A stretch of 64,000 nt of DNA, from NCBI GenBank assembly GCA_030435675.1, contig CM059625.1:12958001-13022000 (forward strand). Reading direction: 5' to 3'. The translations under genes and the position numbers were made by a program. This document shows, piece after piece, positions 44,901 through 58,800 of this stretch (position 1 is the first letter of the stretch; the number at the start of each line of letters is the position of its first letter). The notes below the pieces were generated by a model. The model worked only from the letters and a program-made list of their open reading frames with translations, did not search any database and was not told where the DNA came from. Origin of the DNA: Steinernema hermaphroditum (Eukaryota; Nematoda; Chromadorea; Rhabditida; Steinernematidae).

Positions 44901-47900
44901 TTTTAGGGCTTCGGGTCATGACACAGTGCTATCTATTTAATGTTGAGGGCACGGGCTTCATTGAACGCCTTAAATTCGCAACCGCTTATTACTTCCCGCC
45001 TGTTTACCTCGTCCGCCATGTCTATGTACATAGGTGTGTTTGCTTAAACACCAGGCACATCTGCTAGCAAGGCATTTGTATATTTGTAGCGAATCTCTTC
45101 CTTTGCGCAGAGGAGCGATGATAAGGGCTCTGACGTTAATCTCCACTTGTCTCAAGTCGATCGCTATTTTTAAAAGACATTATTTGCTTTGACCATGTAA
45201 TCCTTCACTCAAATTTTGCGTTTAGTTCTTGGCGTGCGTCTAAATTATTAATGGGTACTGAGGTAAGGAGCCGATGCGGTCGGCATTGTCATTGTCCATT
45301 GTTTAAGTAATTGTTCTCGGCGGAAAAATGTCGTGGTGGGCGGGCTCTAATGTCATATCGTTGAATTGAATTGAGGATTCTCCGCGCACTCAACAACCGT
45401 TCTTTCTAAATGGCCTCTTTAATGTGATCGCATCCCTCGATTTCGATGTCGCATCCCTTTAACTCGATTTCGGAGGAGGTAACAATAAAGGTGGGAACGG
45501 ATCGGTTTACAGTAATTCCATTACGTGCGGTTTTTCTAACCAGTCTGAGGAAAAGTCATAGGGTCGCCAATGGTTCAGCCTCCTTACCTCTCCCGCTCGC
45601 TGAAGTCGACGTGTCCAGTAAGTCGTTTGGCCGCAAGGTCATTCACCGGCCACCAGTTGGTAGTAGTGCGCAGACCGCCGTGGTCTCCCCGGCGCTAGCC
45701 GTGCAGTTGCTCATTGTCTACCAGCAGTGACATGCATTGGCGTTCAAATTGCGTTGTGCGCGAACGAAGCCATGTTCAAGAAAACACCTGTTGTGTCTGT
45801 CTGTGAATTTGTTGGTCACCACCTGTGACGTTCCACTGTCCAGGCGTGCATGCCGAAGCAATTTGGATCATAATTTCCTTTGTTAATCTCCTTTGTTTAA
45901 GTGTTTATAGCGGCATCGTTAATTACCAAAAATGTTTTTCAGGTATCGAGGCATAAACAGAAAGTAGAGGGCGTTATCCGCGATCTCACCGTGAAACGGC
46001 AGCGCGCGAACAGCCAGTCCTCCTTTGCATCCTCTTTACCTTCCCTGAGGTATCGTTCTGTCAGTTTTTATCCTTCAAAGGCTGATACTTTATAGCTCGC
46101 TGGCGTCGTGCACATCATCATCAGGCATGCCTGCAGCAAAGGTTGCAGATGGATCGTCAGCTAGCCTTCCATCTGTTCAATCGACCTATAACCGTGAGAT
46201 TTCCCATTGTTGATTGTAGTAATTACGCGATTATGCTTCAGAAATGACGGAGGAGGAGCGCAAGCGTGTCATTGAAAATTATAAAACGTTAAAGGCAAAG
46301 AAGGAGAAGCTAGAGGATCAACTTCTGGAGAAACTTGATGAGCTCAGGAACGTGTGCATTAGTGAAGGAGTATGTTGTTTTCCTCTTGAAGCACTGTCAT
46401 ACGGGCGAATTTAAGGAAATCACTGGCGAAATGCCTAAAGAGATCTACAGGACCCTTGTACCCGGCGAGCCTGAGCCGAAATTGAAACGGCGAGTCGGCA
46501 CCGCTTTCAAGATCTCGCCTGAATTGTTATCCCAGAGCTCTCGAGTGAGTGCTTCAACGTTCATTCATTTTTAATCTATCCTGCGTAGGCTGATAAATTG
46601 GATCAAATGGAAGCAGATGTTGAATTGCATCGGAAGATTGTCGCTGCCGCGGAACGCCTCGCAAAGGACAAGTCAATGAACAAATCAGTGCGGAAAAAAC
46701 GACGAAAAGAGTTAGAAGCGGCGAGCCAAAAGTTGAAGGGGTTGGAGGTGGGCCTCAACCAGCTCCGGCTATCGTCGAGCAAGCCGGATGTTAGCACGGC
46801 CGGCATAGTGGCACCCGGAAGCGGTGGAGCCAGAGCGTGGCCCAACTTCTCAGGGCATCCTTGCTCAACAAAAGCTGGAGGTTCGCTTGTCGCTAAATCA
46901 TGTCCGACGACTCCACGTGGATCCATTCCCGATCTTTATACAGAGAATGAACTGTTCGACCGTGATGAAGAAGATGGGACGAGGTAGTGTATAGTGTTGT
47001 GCATAGACTTCATAACTCAATTCCAGAAGTTCATCAGTTGCTCCTCGAGCGCAGTTTCAACGCTTGTCGCCCAGAGCTCAAAGAGCGGGCTCGGTATTGC
47101 CCCCTATGGCACCTGGGAGAAGACCTACCGTTCCATCTGTTAAAGTTTCCACCAGTTCTTTCGCTTCGGACGAGTTAGATAATCCATTCAACGTCAGAAG
47201 TCCCAGTCTCCAAGGGTGCGCTTTTCAATGGCTTAATCTATTTCACCAATTGTGAACGTTTCAGATTTGAAAACGTGGGTTATCAATCATCAGCGCCATA
47301 CAAAAGCTCGTACCGCCAATCAAATTTTCCAACCTTGCAAGTAAGCTAATATGCCTCTGCTTCATCGTTTGACATCATTGTTGTAGAATAACTGCAGATT
47401 TATTAGAGCACAGTCAGAGCACTCTCTAAGGCAGGATTCCCCACCCACCTCGATTCCGGGAGACCGCCAAAAGCCTCTTCGTCCGAGCGAGTCCCGAAGT
47501 TCGGGCCTGCGACTGTATGACTCTACGTGCAATCCTACTTCGTGGAGCGCACCATCTGGCGTTCAGGTTAGTCTGATCAACCCATGCATTTACTACTAAA
47601 CCGATCTAGGTCAATACGGACGTCAGACTATCGACAAACTCAGCCGATGAGCGTCTCAGCAGATGGGCCTCTCGTATGCCCAACTACGAGAATCGAAGGG
47701 CAGAAGCCAGTCTCACCCCACAAACTACTGTGTCCCAAATGAGCACCTCGCATTCATTCTCGGGAACGTTTGCTACGTCCAGTTTGGACCGACGAGCGTT
47801 AAAAATGCGACAGAGTTCTTCCTCGCAGCTACCGTCAAACGCTATGTTGCTCTCTGGAACTGACCTCAGACGGGATATCACTATTCGGGCTGAAGCCTCT

Positions 47901-48243
47901 TCCAAGACGACAACGTTCCCTGTTACGCAGAATGGCTCTATTCGGGAATCGTAGTGAGTTCACAAATACATATCATCTAATCACTGTGTCTTTCTTTAGT
48001 AAACCTCTGGAGAAACCTGATGTTATGCGATATCACTCAAATACACTATCTTCGACGAAAAATTCAGGTTCTAAGCCACCACCGCCTTCCTATTCTTCCC
48101 GGGTTTGCGAATCTTCGTCCAACAACACCTCAGCGTCCCGGCTTCCCGGTGCAACTGATCCACACATGGAAGCTCTGCTCCATTACTACAAGGACGCAGC
48201 GAACGATACGCGCAAGAGTGCAAAGACTGCTACGATAGTCTAG
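41997..48243 (+). CDS. FRMD4-type FERM domain and CUPID domain scaffold
   Basis: Eighteen exons: 41997-42163, 42209-42398, 42453-42532, 42590-42742, 42784-42928, 42979-43055, 43100-43198, 43742-43895, 45943-46049, 46096-46193, 46242-46369, 46416-46544, 46589-46983, 47027-47215, 47265-47340, 47387-47566, 47610-47953, 48000-48243; 984 residues with every exon (951 without 43100-43198). The start MNEGRRSKIYLLDGQ matches the FRMD4A start. The FERM domain fills exons 1-8 (TYGVRFYSVRDKG, WDSLEKIYYRDRKFTIEIRD, DQHQFYLDQ). The CUPID domain lies at about 440-565 (EITGEMPKEIYR, KRRVGTAFKIS, RKKRRKELEAASQKLKGLE). The tail is long, Ser-rich and probably phosphorylated. FRMD4 proteins link cytohesin/Arf6 GEFs and Par-3 at epithelial junctions. 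Intron 8 is 2 kb and may hold an internal promoter. The exon 17 donor could be either of two, three bases apart. Confidence 0.88.
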
Positions 48244-48404
48244 CTCGTTGAGTTCTATCTTCACAAAGAGAGCTGTTTCCATGATATTAATTCATCATTA
48301 ACTGTTGTATATATATATTCTAGTTACGGTGCCCTAACGCCTTGACCTGTGACGGGTAACAGGATGAGTACTGCGATGTCGTTGTTCAGCGTCATTCTAT
48401 GATA

Positions 48405-48410
48405 AATAAA
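48405..48410 (+). terminator. Polyadenylation signal of the FRMD4-like gene
   Basis: AATAAA about 160 bases after the stop codon. The stop of the minus-strand coiled-coil gene lies only 53 bases further on, so the two 3' ends are tightly convergent. Confidence 0.5.
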
Positions 48411-48462
48411 AAGTTTATTACTTATACCAGAAACAGTGCGATACAAAGGGAGCGGCGGACTT

Positions 48463-49158
48463 CTAGCGAAGAGAATTCTTAAACTGCTCATAAAATTTTT
48501 CGTAGTCGGCCATCACTTCTTTTTTATGCGTCTCGTTGCGCTTCTCGCTCAATTCATTCCTTCTTTTGACCTCTTCATAGGCAGCTTCAGCCTCCGCTAA
48601 TCTCGATGTTGGCGTTAATCTGAAAAGTTCGCATACTGTGAAGCAACCTGTGCGTCATCAAACACAAACTTCTTTTTGGGAACGTCCTCTCTTGTTTTCT
48701 CAAGAACAGGGCTCTCAATCGACTCCTTGTCGTTCTCTTTGAGGTAATCCGGGATGATATTCTGATCTCGCACAGTCTCGAATTCTGCAGTTATAAGATA
48801 GGACAGAACGATGCTCAAGATGGATACCTTGAGCGTTTTGAAGTAATTCGTTAACTTCTTTGTTCTGTTCGATAACGCGTTCACAGTAGCTATGGAGGTA
48901 ATTTGAAAATTCCAACCATTTCTCCGCAACGTCGTTGTTCATCTTCAGCAGTTCACATGCACTACTTTTCATCTCCTTCACTAATTTCGCCTGTTCTGCC
49001 TTGCGTTTGTGGTAAGTATTGCAGGTAAGCTGCTCGGAGATGTCCTTCTCTGTCACAGCCAGCTGCGACTTCAACTTGAGAATCGTGGCAACGCTCAGCT
49101 TCGTGAACATCTTTAGCAGTTCCACTTCCTCATAAATGTCCTTTTTGTCCTCACTCAT
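48463..49158 (-). CDS. Small coiled-coil protein, unrecognised
   Basis: Three exons: 49158-48828, 48784-48664, 48619-48463; 202 residues. It is almost wholly charged helix: LKLKSQLAVTEKDISEQLTC, KRKAEQAKLVKEMKSSACEL, LHSYCERVIEQNKEVNELLQ in the first half, an acidic linker (IPDYLKENDKESIESPVLEK) and a C-terminal helix (RLAEAEAAYEEVKRRNELSE ... YEKFYEQFKNSLR). No signal peptide or membrane segment is present. Composition and length suit a subunit of a coiled-coil assembly such as a kinetochore, centrosomal or BLOC-type complex, but nothing in the sequence decides. The last intron is placed so that the frame continues (donor GT|GTTTGATG). Confidence 0.7.
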
Positions 49159-50148
49159 GTTTTGCCTTAAATATTAATTACGTCTATTGCGCTGGATTGA
49201 ATAGGAATTCCGTAGATTAGTAGTTGAAAACCAAACGATTACAACGGATCGAACGCGCAGCTCAGGGAGCTCAAAAACATCAATCTTCACGGAATCCTTT
49301 CATAGCAAGTCTCACGGCTGAGAAGTTATCAATAGACGTTTCAGACAGTCTGCGGAAAGCCGCATTTGTAGAAAACGTACATCAGATCGGAAAACGACGA
49401 ATCCCGCAATTTTATGGTCCTGACACGATCGTCTTGTTCGTCGTCGGTCCTTGAGAAAGCGGCATGATGAGTAAAAGGTCGCGCAAAGCCGTCGTCAATA
49501 AAACTTTTGTACATTCCACACAAGTGCAAAGTCATAATACCGTTTCCGCCAGTCTGCAGAATGTCCGTCTATATATATGATTAAAGTGTACATTCGCAAG
49601 ACTGAATATAATATACTGTATAGCAATGAAGAAGCAGAATTAACATCCTAATTGAAATCGTGGCATAAAGCTGTTCAGCTATCCCTTTGTCATTTCGGCC
49701 GTCCCCTTCGGATTGCCTCATGAAGGCCACTTTTGTACTTCGCAACGGTTTTATGTTGGAATTTTTGTCCAGGGATAACCCGCTATTCCTTCTTTTGCGC
49801 TCTTCAAGTTCCTTCTGCAGATCTTTCCTCGCGTTTACTAGGATAAAGACGTTTACCTTGCGTTTACTTGCTGAACGTTGGCATGGGGTTTTTGTGGATT
49901 TATTTGTCTTAAGTTTAAATGTACCAAAGAGATAAAGTTACAGAGACAAGTTACAGAACAGATAAACAAGTTGAACACTGTTTGATGATCAGTTAGATGA
50001 AAGTGGTTACTGGGTCGCATTAACATCGACGTTATGTGATTAAATGATATTCGTGAATAGGAAGGTAGGAACAAGAAGATGAGACACGATCAAAATGAGG
50101 AACACACAATGAAAATGCTTATGTCTGCTTCCACTGACTTTAAAGTGG
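49159..50148. other. Intergenic region, one weak frame
   Basis: A plus-strand open stretch at 49224-49454 (76 codons, no ATG, contains SSRNPFIASLTAEKLSIDVS) could be an exon or a relic, but has no partner exon or recognised family. The rest appears non-coding. Confidence 0.35.
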
Positions 50149-51938
50149 TTACTCCATCACGGCGAAGTCCCCTTTGGTAACGTCGAAGTAGGTTTGACGG
50201 CTCCACACGTTTCTGGCACCACGCTGCTGATTGACCGACAGCTGAGGAGCATTGTTCGACACACCTGTAAGTTTTTCGATCACCGTTTGCTGTATATTAA
50301 CTAAATCTTACTGCGCGTGTAACTGTCAAATGCTTGAGCGATGTTATCGAGGACAGGGTTTCTCGCAATGGTCCGGATTGCAACGGCACACTAGGTGAAC
50401 ATGGGAATGTGAGAAACTTATCGTTAAGCAGCTGGCGATCTTACCTGAAGACAAACAGGGTTCGCTGTGCGTTGCTGGCTTGTATACTGACGTGAACAGT
50501 TCGAACAGATGGAGTGATTGCAGGGCGACAACCTAAAGGAACGTGGTACAAAGAGTCTTCCAGTTGAGCACTTACGACACTGGATCGCGCATGATTTCGT
50601 GACAGTTCGGACATTCGACATTGTCGGCAATCTGTCGGATAAGGCTGTTTAGAGCAACCGACTGGACAGCTGTGTCCGTGAGGCTGAACAGGTTGCCCAC
50701 GGACGTCGGTGGCATGAAGTAGGCTCTCGGATAAAGGTCTCGCAATGGAACATGACGACGGCTGTTGGGACTCGGACGGTTGTTGTTGTTCGTGTTGTTG
50801 TTAGGAGGTTGTGCGTTGTTAGCTTGAGCAGAAGGACCGGCATTGTTGGGTCCAGCAGGTAGAGGTTGAGGACCGCCTGGACGAGGAGCAGTGGGGTTTG
50901 GAGGAATTAGTGGAGTGGGTCGCTGGTGGGCAGGTGGGAAATGAGATGCGAACATGGAGTTGCTCGAGCTGCTATAGCTGTTATTTGAACTGAAGTCAAA
51001 AAACGGAAAGCGATGGAAATTGGAAGGAGGCAACGTGCCGAGCAGCAGTGGTGAAGGTGGAGCTGGAGCACTACCAAAAGGAGCAGGAAAAGTAGGGTGA
51101 GGTGGAACTGGGGGGTTCGTGTAAGGGGCATATCGCGTTCCGTAAAATGAACGCGGCGGCGCTCTTCCGCTGGGGCCAGGACCAGAGGCAGGATTTGGAT
51201 CCATCGGGACATGGTTATCAACTCGCACAGAAAGTGAGGAAAGGTGGTTGGGAATGGCCATTGAGGCAAGGGAAGCCAAGCGCGGGGGGTTGTTCTGCAA
51301 AGGCCGGCGATTGTCATGGGGTTCATTATTGTAGTCAACAATCAGTGATCGAATCGGACGTGGAGGTGCATTAAAATTGGCATAAGGTTGGCGAAAGGCC
51401 TGGGCAGCGGCGATGCGCGGAGCAGGATCTGGACCCCAGTGTTCCTCGAAATCATTCCCACTGTTCTGCTTGTTGTAAGGACTTCCTTTGGCGGCATTCC
51501 TATCGCTCGATGCACCAATCATGTCCACTCTATCTTCGTTGGCAGCTGCATCAGGGGAGCTCGGGGGACTGTTAGCCATATCCTCTGCCTCATCCATCCC
51601 TTCTGCGCCGCTGTCCTCCAAAGCCGGTGGCGCAAAGTCTGCGACGAGATTCTGGTTTACGTTCTCCGGACGAATTTCATGAATCCGACCGATGTCAACA
51701 CCAGCTGGATCAGATGAAGCGGGTGCAGCAGAAGATCTTTCTTCTGCAGGAGCTAAACCACAAGATGAATTGATTACATGATGCTAAACAACTCGAGACC
51801 TTGGAAAGAAATGCGAGCATCCGCATTCTCATCATTGTTCTCCACAGAAGCGTCTTTCGCCTCTGCTTGTTGTTCCTGCGCCAGGGGCTCCTCGTTTTGT
51901 GGAGCGTCGTTGGGCTTGGCCTTGCGGTCGTCTTCCAT
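50149..51938 (-). CDS. RING-finger protein with long Pro/Asn-rich N-terminus
   Basis: Five exons: 51938-51800, 51752-50576, 50532-50445, 50390-50312, 50264-50149; 532 residues. The first roughly 420 residues are acidic and then Pro/Asn/Ser-rich low complexity. A C3HC4 RING follows from about residue 426: CPNC, then SPCNH, then CSNC, then NPVCLQC, with normal spacing and all eight ligands present. After the ring come about 70 conserved-looking residues (NPVLDNIAQAFDSY; NVWSRQTYFDV) and the stop. The protein is probably a cytosolic or nuclear E3 ubiquitin ligase; the substrate is unknown. The ring is split by two introns. Confidence 0.8.
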
Positions 51939-54900
51939 CTGAAGCTTTATTTCACAGTAACGAAAAAGTCTAATGGTGTAAAAGTGGCGTAATGACTAAA
52001 CTACGCATCTGTATGAAACGAGTATCACTGAGAGTATACGCAAATTAGTCGCACAGCCGTTCCGAAATATAGCAAAGGAGAGATGAGATGAGCTGTGTGG
52101 ATTTGATATACATTGCGCAGCCATGGCAACCAAACTGGGGGAATGCTCTTCGCTTGGCGTAACGGCTTCAAAGTGGCAAACTGGGGGATGGTTGCTATGG
52201 ATGCAGATGATGTCGCTCCTAATGAAAGCAAACGGAAGGGAAATAACGCGGTCACTGACCAACATGGTGAACAAAGTGTTGCTTCTCAGGGGATGCGAAC
52301 ATTGCGAGCGCAGCGCATTAATAAAGCAATACACTAAGCCGGTCTGTAAGGACGTTCCTTCATTGACATACAGGAGTTAGTTGCCGTATCTACAGTTGCA
52401 ATACAGCACAACGATGGAAATGACACGACCGCGTAGCAGGGTAGGAATAATTGTGATGAAATTCAGTACAATCAGATAGTGAGGCATGTGTGTGAATAAT
52501 ACAGATCTGTCAGACGGTAGCGCGCGAGGGAAGTGAGTGGCAACAACAGGCCGCCTGCACTTTCACTGCGGTGTTACCGTACGCTTTGTGAATAAAAACT
52601 TATGTTCAGGCGGAACAGAAGAACATCACACTGCTACGGCACGCGACGATTACATTTGGCTAATAGGCAAGACATGTTGCAGAAGAGGAACCTGACTATC
52701 CACTCTGGTGATCAAATCGCAGGCTACTGTTAAAGATGAAGCAGTTTCCCTGAATTACATGATTCCTACTAGGCAAGAAGTGCTACGCATTATAAAAGCC
52801 ACTGTCACCCGAAATCTGCGTCTTTACGTGCCACTTCGCTCGTCTTGTATACGACTGGCCTTGCTTTTTATCTCAAGGCATTGAATAGCCCATGCTAACT
52901 TCGAGGCGCAGGAATTAGCCTGATTAAATTGATGGCGGGGTAAGTTCTCAAAAGCCAGAGCAATCGGAGGAATATTTAGGAGGCACACAACCTCATCGCA
53001 CCAGCCGAATGAAAAGTGATCGCGCTCCGCGCATACATGTACTGTAGCGCCGTAGCGCCTTCAGTGGGCGTGGACTGTCGCGCGATTGCATATCTCCAGC
53101 GTGCTAGTCAAAACATGGCATCGGCGTGTTGGCGGCACGGTTACAACGAAAGTGCAATGTTGCCACAGCACTCTTCTTTTGACATAAATATTTTGCATAC
53201 AGACGGCCATAAAACGGGAAGGAATCACGGCTTCATGTGAGACAACGCTCGCGCCGACAGCCGCTGGTAGCGGATCGACGACTGAGCGCAACGAAGGCAG
53301 CTTGTCGTCCCTTTGCGATCCGTGAGAACCGTCTTCGGTAGCTGTGGAGGATGGCGGCAAAACGCGGAGAGATGGCGTTTATGGCAGTGAGGAGCGTCCA
53401 ACGTCCGGGCTCGCCAACCGAACGAAGCCGACGGCTGGAGAGGAGAGGGCAGCCGGGGGAGTGCGGTGCCGTCGCTCGTTGGGTCGTCTGAGCTTGGGGA
53501 AAGATCCGTCGTAACGCAGAGAGATAAAATTTTTAGAAAACTGTCGACTGAAATTCCTTTTATGGCTGAGTTTACACCCAAACAATAGATTAATGCTCAC
53601 ATGCTGAAGACATGTTTCACTCCAAATAATAGGTCTGGCTAAATCGGCATGTGAAGAAGATGACAATCTGTTTAGTATGTGGACTTCATGTTTTTCGGTG
53701 GCTATTTAAAAAAATGAACAAGATTCATAAACAAGTCATGGACAGAATGTTCAGCAGTACATATATTTCAGTTGGAGACGCAAATTAATCACCAAAAGTT
53801 GAAGTTCCCAAGCAAGGCTAGTTAGGCAAGGCGCCTATTTCTTTGCATAGATATCAAGCTTGTACACTTATCGAATGCTAAGCTTCATCGTTTATTTTGC
53901 AATTGTCAACAAAGTATTCTTAAATTTCTATGGGTGAATTTTAAATTTTGGTTATCAGCGCATTGCAAGCGCTATATAAATTAAGTTCCAAGGAGCATGG
54001 TATCCCTCAACCTACATTTGGCATTATTACATTTTTTTTGCGTGGAAAGACGGTAGCCGAGCACCGCCTTGCCTCCTTAACAACTAATTAGGCCATGTGA
54101 CATAACTCATTTCAACTGCGGCGCAGGTGGTTAAATAACTGGAAGCTGACACTCGAATGAAGAAAACATCTGAGCCACTGGGGGTACACAAAACATCGGC
54201 ATCAGAAAATGTGGAAAACAATAGCATTCAATTCTGTTGTTAAAGCAGAACACGAGACCAACTCTCTTATTTTTTCGCTATACAGAAACTGATTCATTTA
54301 GGTTCACACTGAATTGCAAAGCCACTTGTTTCCACGTGTTTCATTTCCCTCAGTTCGAGGCTGTGCATTAAGCGAAGCTCACACAACAATGGTCTTCTTA
54401 ATATGCCCTTGCGTAGGCGCCCAAAATTCGACCATTCTATTTTTAGTCTTTTGCAGCTAATTTTAAGAAATTCGTGCTGATGTTTGCTGAGTCAGTCATA
54501 CTATGCTGATCAGTGTTGTGTGTGGTCCTGCGTTCACTTATCAATGTTCTTTCAATTTCCCGTAGACAAGGACATATTAAGCATTTCACAGCACTTTGTT
54601 GTATCCACACTCGGAAAGGCTTCTAGTACCCAGGGTAAGGACATTTTGTGGTGGGGGAGGGAGGGCACTTGGCACGTACTCAAACACTCACAGATGAGCG
54701 CCATTTTCTGCTCGGTTCGTTCTCCGTGGAACGTTGCGAAATTGGCGCTCGCATCTGCACTGCAGCCGCACCCGTCTGTTAGCTCTCGTGCTAGCTTTGT
54801 CCAGTTGACGTCACTTTGAGGTCGGACACGCCGAGTGCGGGCGGCAGCTCGCAGTTCACCGCACCGTTTTTTTTGCTGATTAGCCGTAGCGTGCACTCCG

Positions 54901-55814
54901 GAACTGTGCGGAAATGTTACTGACTTATGTCATTCTTGCGTGAAAAGTACACTCTTTGTCAGGAAAAAACTGAATTTTGTGGTTTCTCATTATTGATTAT
55001 AAATGAGGACGGGGAAACGAGGGTTCGTTCCGCGTAGTTTGTAGTCTATGCGCTTAGCTAGCGCAAGCTGGCATCGGTGCTAAAGATCGCTCAAATATTT
55101 GCACATTGCCTGGGAGCGCTTAAAAGAAAACTGGCAAAGGCAGTGCCTCTCTCGGTGGACTCCTTTAATAAGAGCCGCTGGATCTTTCTCTTGGATCCAT
55201 TAGCCTGACGACTCCACAGACCACTATGTATGTTTATGCGGGTTGCGTTCTGAGTTCGCAGCATTTGTTTATCGTGCCCATCGCCAGCCCATTGTGTACC
55301 GTATCTCGTTATCAGACGACCGAGCTCCGCCGTTTCCTTTCCATCGCGGTTTTTCGTTGTTTTCTTGGCGCTCCCTTTGTTTTGCGCTCGGTGAGGGAGT
55401 TCCCTTAGAAAAAAGCCGCCCCCGGTGTCCATGGAAACGCCTCTCCAGATTCGTCGTAGCACTTTCGACTCAGAACAGCTGATCACCTCTTTCCGAACTC
55501 CTATTAGTGCGTGGCGCCATTGCGACTTAGGCCGATCTCGTTATCAGTGATCATTGTCATCGATACTTGCAGCAGAGTTTCTCTTTGCGTTTGTTAAGCT
55601 GTGGCGACACCCAGTCGGCTATGGCGCTTTACTATACCATGGTCGAGTTGCGGCGAACGCCTCTACCTTCGGGGACCCTTATCTGCGGCCAGTCGCCAAT
55701 TGAAACTGTTTCGCTCCGCGATTTCCGTTATCTTTCTTTTACCACTTTCTCACTTTTATGTTCACTTAAGGGCTTCTTATTGCAGGAATTGAGTGGCAAC
55801 CAGAAAGCAACAAA
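51939..55814. other. Long intergenic region, no supported gene
   Basis: 3.9 kb between divergent genes. Numerous frames of 60-130 codons exist on both strands (for example 53225-53581 and 55091-55486, both -), none with a recognisable domain. A TTATTGCAG acceptor at about 55777-55785 lies 30 bases before the transporter start codon, so the 3' part is 5' UTR or intron of that gene. Confidence 0.4.
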
Positions 55815-58800
55815 ATGGTCGCCGTCGAGAAGTCGGAAAGAGTTCGTAAGTTACTCAGATGCGGGAAACTATTTGAAAGCATTACTTGCAGCCCTCTTTA
55901 ATATACGGTCCCATCGGCTGTATGTTCTCTTCATGATCATGTTGGGCTACTTTACCCTAGTGTACATGAGGACGAATCTGGGAATCACTATGACGTGCAT
56001 GGTGAACTCAACTGCTGTGGTACTGTCGTCCTCTTCGAATACATCGTATCTGAAGGAACTGGTGCACTCGGAATCGTGCCCTCGTCAACAAAATGACAAT
56101 TCGATTGTCAATGATTATGGTGTGAGTGAGAGTGCAGAGACAATAGAATTCGGAAATCGCCCTTTTAGGGGACATTGATATGGAATTCCGGTGTTCAAGC
56201 GCTGCTCTTCTCCGGCACTTTCTGGGGCGCCTTGATTACCGTAATGCCCGCGGGATATCTCGCCGATAGAACATCGCCTGTTGTTCTTATGCAGGCGGCA
56301 GGAGCTGTCTACATCATCTGCACAGCCGTGCTACCGTATCTCGCTTTAAATTTGGGTTACGGTTACGTATTCGTTAGCCGAGTAATCATGGGTCTTGGGG
56401 AGGTGGGTGCTCCGCTTTGATATGTCTGGCGATGCATGATTTCTTTCAGGGTATCTTGATTCCGGCTATCAACACTTTGGTCACCCGCTGGTTTCCGGCC
56501 GACGAACGTTCGACGGCAGCCGCGCTGTACACGGCCGGAAACCAGGTAGCTGCCGCGTTCGGAAACCCGGTTGCTGCCGCCCTCTGTGCATCCTCCTTCC
56601 AATGGCCTTCTGTCTTCTATCTTTGTGGTGAGTCGGGAGAGAGCGTGGTGTTGGCACACATGTAAAGCAATTACAACTGTGTCGGCGAGTACAATCTCTC
56701 TCGTGATCGGACAACTAGGGAGAGTCACATGGACGCTATTAATATTTAGGCACTTTTAAAGATCACGAAATGAGTTTCTAAATTGATGTAGCCAGCACAT
56801 CGAGAAGAGACACATGTACTAACGTGGATGTTCCTTAAATCCCAATTTTAGCAATCCTCGGAACGGCGTGGCTTATTCTCTGGCGCTGCACCATCAGCAA
56901 CAGTCCGGCCAAAAGCAAATGCATTTCCGACCGCGAACGCAACTACCTCGAAAAGAGCATTCCAAAAGCGAAACCACAATCTAAGGTATCTAGCTCGTTA
57001 AAAACGGTTTCTGACCACATTTATGCGCTTAGAAGGATCACGTTATCCCATGGAGGGCGATGGTTACGTCGCTTCCCCTGTGGTCACTGTTTGCATGCCA
57101 GTACGCTGCCAACACGATTGTTGTCTTCATGCAGATCTACTTGCCTTCGTTCTTCAAGGAGGTTCTGTATCTTCCTATGGTAGATGTAAGAGGACCCGTT
57201 ATGCAACCTGTTTTACAATAGTGTGCTTCCTTTCAGAACGGTCTTTATAGCGCCGCTCCAAGCGTTGTGCAGTTTGCCGTGAAACTCTTCTGGGGAATGC
57301 TCATGGACAAGCTGAAGAAAAAGGGCTATTTGTCCGTTACAGCTACGTGCAAAATCTCACAAGCAGTGTGTAAGTGTTTCGCAATTAATCGTAAACAAGC
57401 AGCTACCGTAGAAGCAATGTGCTTTGATGTGAATTGCATGCGTTCGCTTTCAAAACAGAGTTAAGAGAGATAGTTATACTCACGCAAAGTAACCGGGAAT
57501 TACAAGATTTGTCGAGGACATTACGTGTAGGGATCAAAGTTCTAACTACGTCTCAGAAGAGATTGCGTCATTCGTTTGACGAACGTATGTCATGGATGAG
57601 TCTAGAAATTTTGGTGATAAGCTGATTCAATCGATAAGGGGATTGAAACAATTGGGCCCGGTGCAAAGAGCTTACTAGTGCGTGGTACGCACTTATCTGG
57701 CACCATCTTCGGTGCGTAGTACATACTATAAGCATCGTAGTCCACACTACAGTAGTATCAGAGCGGAATGTCGGAAGAGGCTGAGATCAGTGCTTTGCAA
57801 TGAGCTTACTTTGCATGTCGTAAGGCGATTAAAGGAGAGTGGTGACATGGTGACCAGCATGACGTGGTGACCAGCAGTAAACAAAAACATGTCGCAAAGG
57901 CGATGAAGATTAATCTAAGGAGTAAACAAGGAAGAATTAAAAGTCATTCGACTTTTAAAATTAGTCTTTGTTCCTTTCACTCTAGAGTTGTGAACTGAAA
58001 GACAACAGGCGCACTCATTTATTATACAAATGGTGGCATTCTAATACGTAGCCAGTGAGGTCATTGCTGGACTTGTTTTCAACAATCGCCTACACTAAAC
58101 TCTATTTCAGCGTGCTTCACTACTGCTATAGTGTTCCTGTTTATCGCCAATTATGCTAACTGTAATGCGCCTCTGATCGCTCTTGGCTTGGTCTGCATTA
58201 TCGCCGGCGGTTTCGGAATCGCAATCAGCGGATTCTACATCAGCATGCTTTCCCTGGCACCCGCACATACAGGGACAATCTCGTCGCTTTCGATGCTTGT
58301 CGGAATTCTCGGCCGGCTGACCACCCCAGAAGTCGTCGCCTACTTCAAAGTTTACGTAGGTCGAAAGTGTGTGGATGTGACGTACGTGACCGCATTCAGG
58401 GAACTCTCGATGAGTGGAAGAACATTTTGTACTTCTTCTCATTCCTTCTATTTTCGTCCGGACTAATCTTCTGCATCTTCGGCTCAGGTGAGCAATGCTG
58501 ACAAGCTGATGACCAGATACAAAGACAGGGCTTAGCCTCACAGGGTTACAGATCAAATGCATTAGTTGAATTGCGCGAAGCCCATACGCTGAGCCCGCAG
58601 AATATTTAAAGAGCTTAAGGTTTTGGATATCTTAGGATTTGCAAAGATCCTTAGCAATGGTTGAGAATAGCTCTTTGTGACGCACGCATGAATGTTTAAC
58701 ATATTACTAATCAAACTGATGCGTTCTCGATCTAAGAACGGTGCTACGTCAAAGATTATTGGGTGACTCAGTAAAATATTATTTACGCTCGAGCCCGTTT

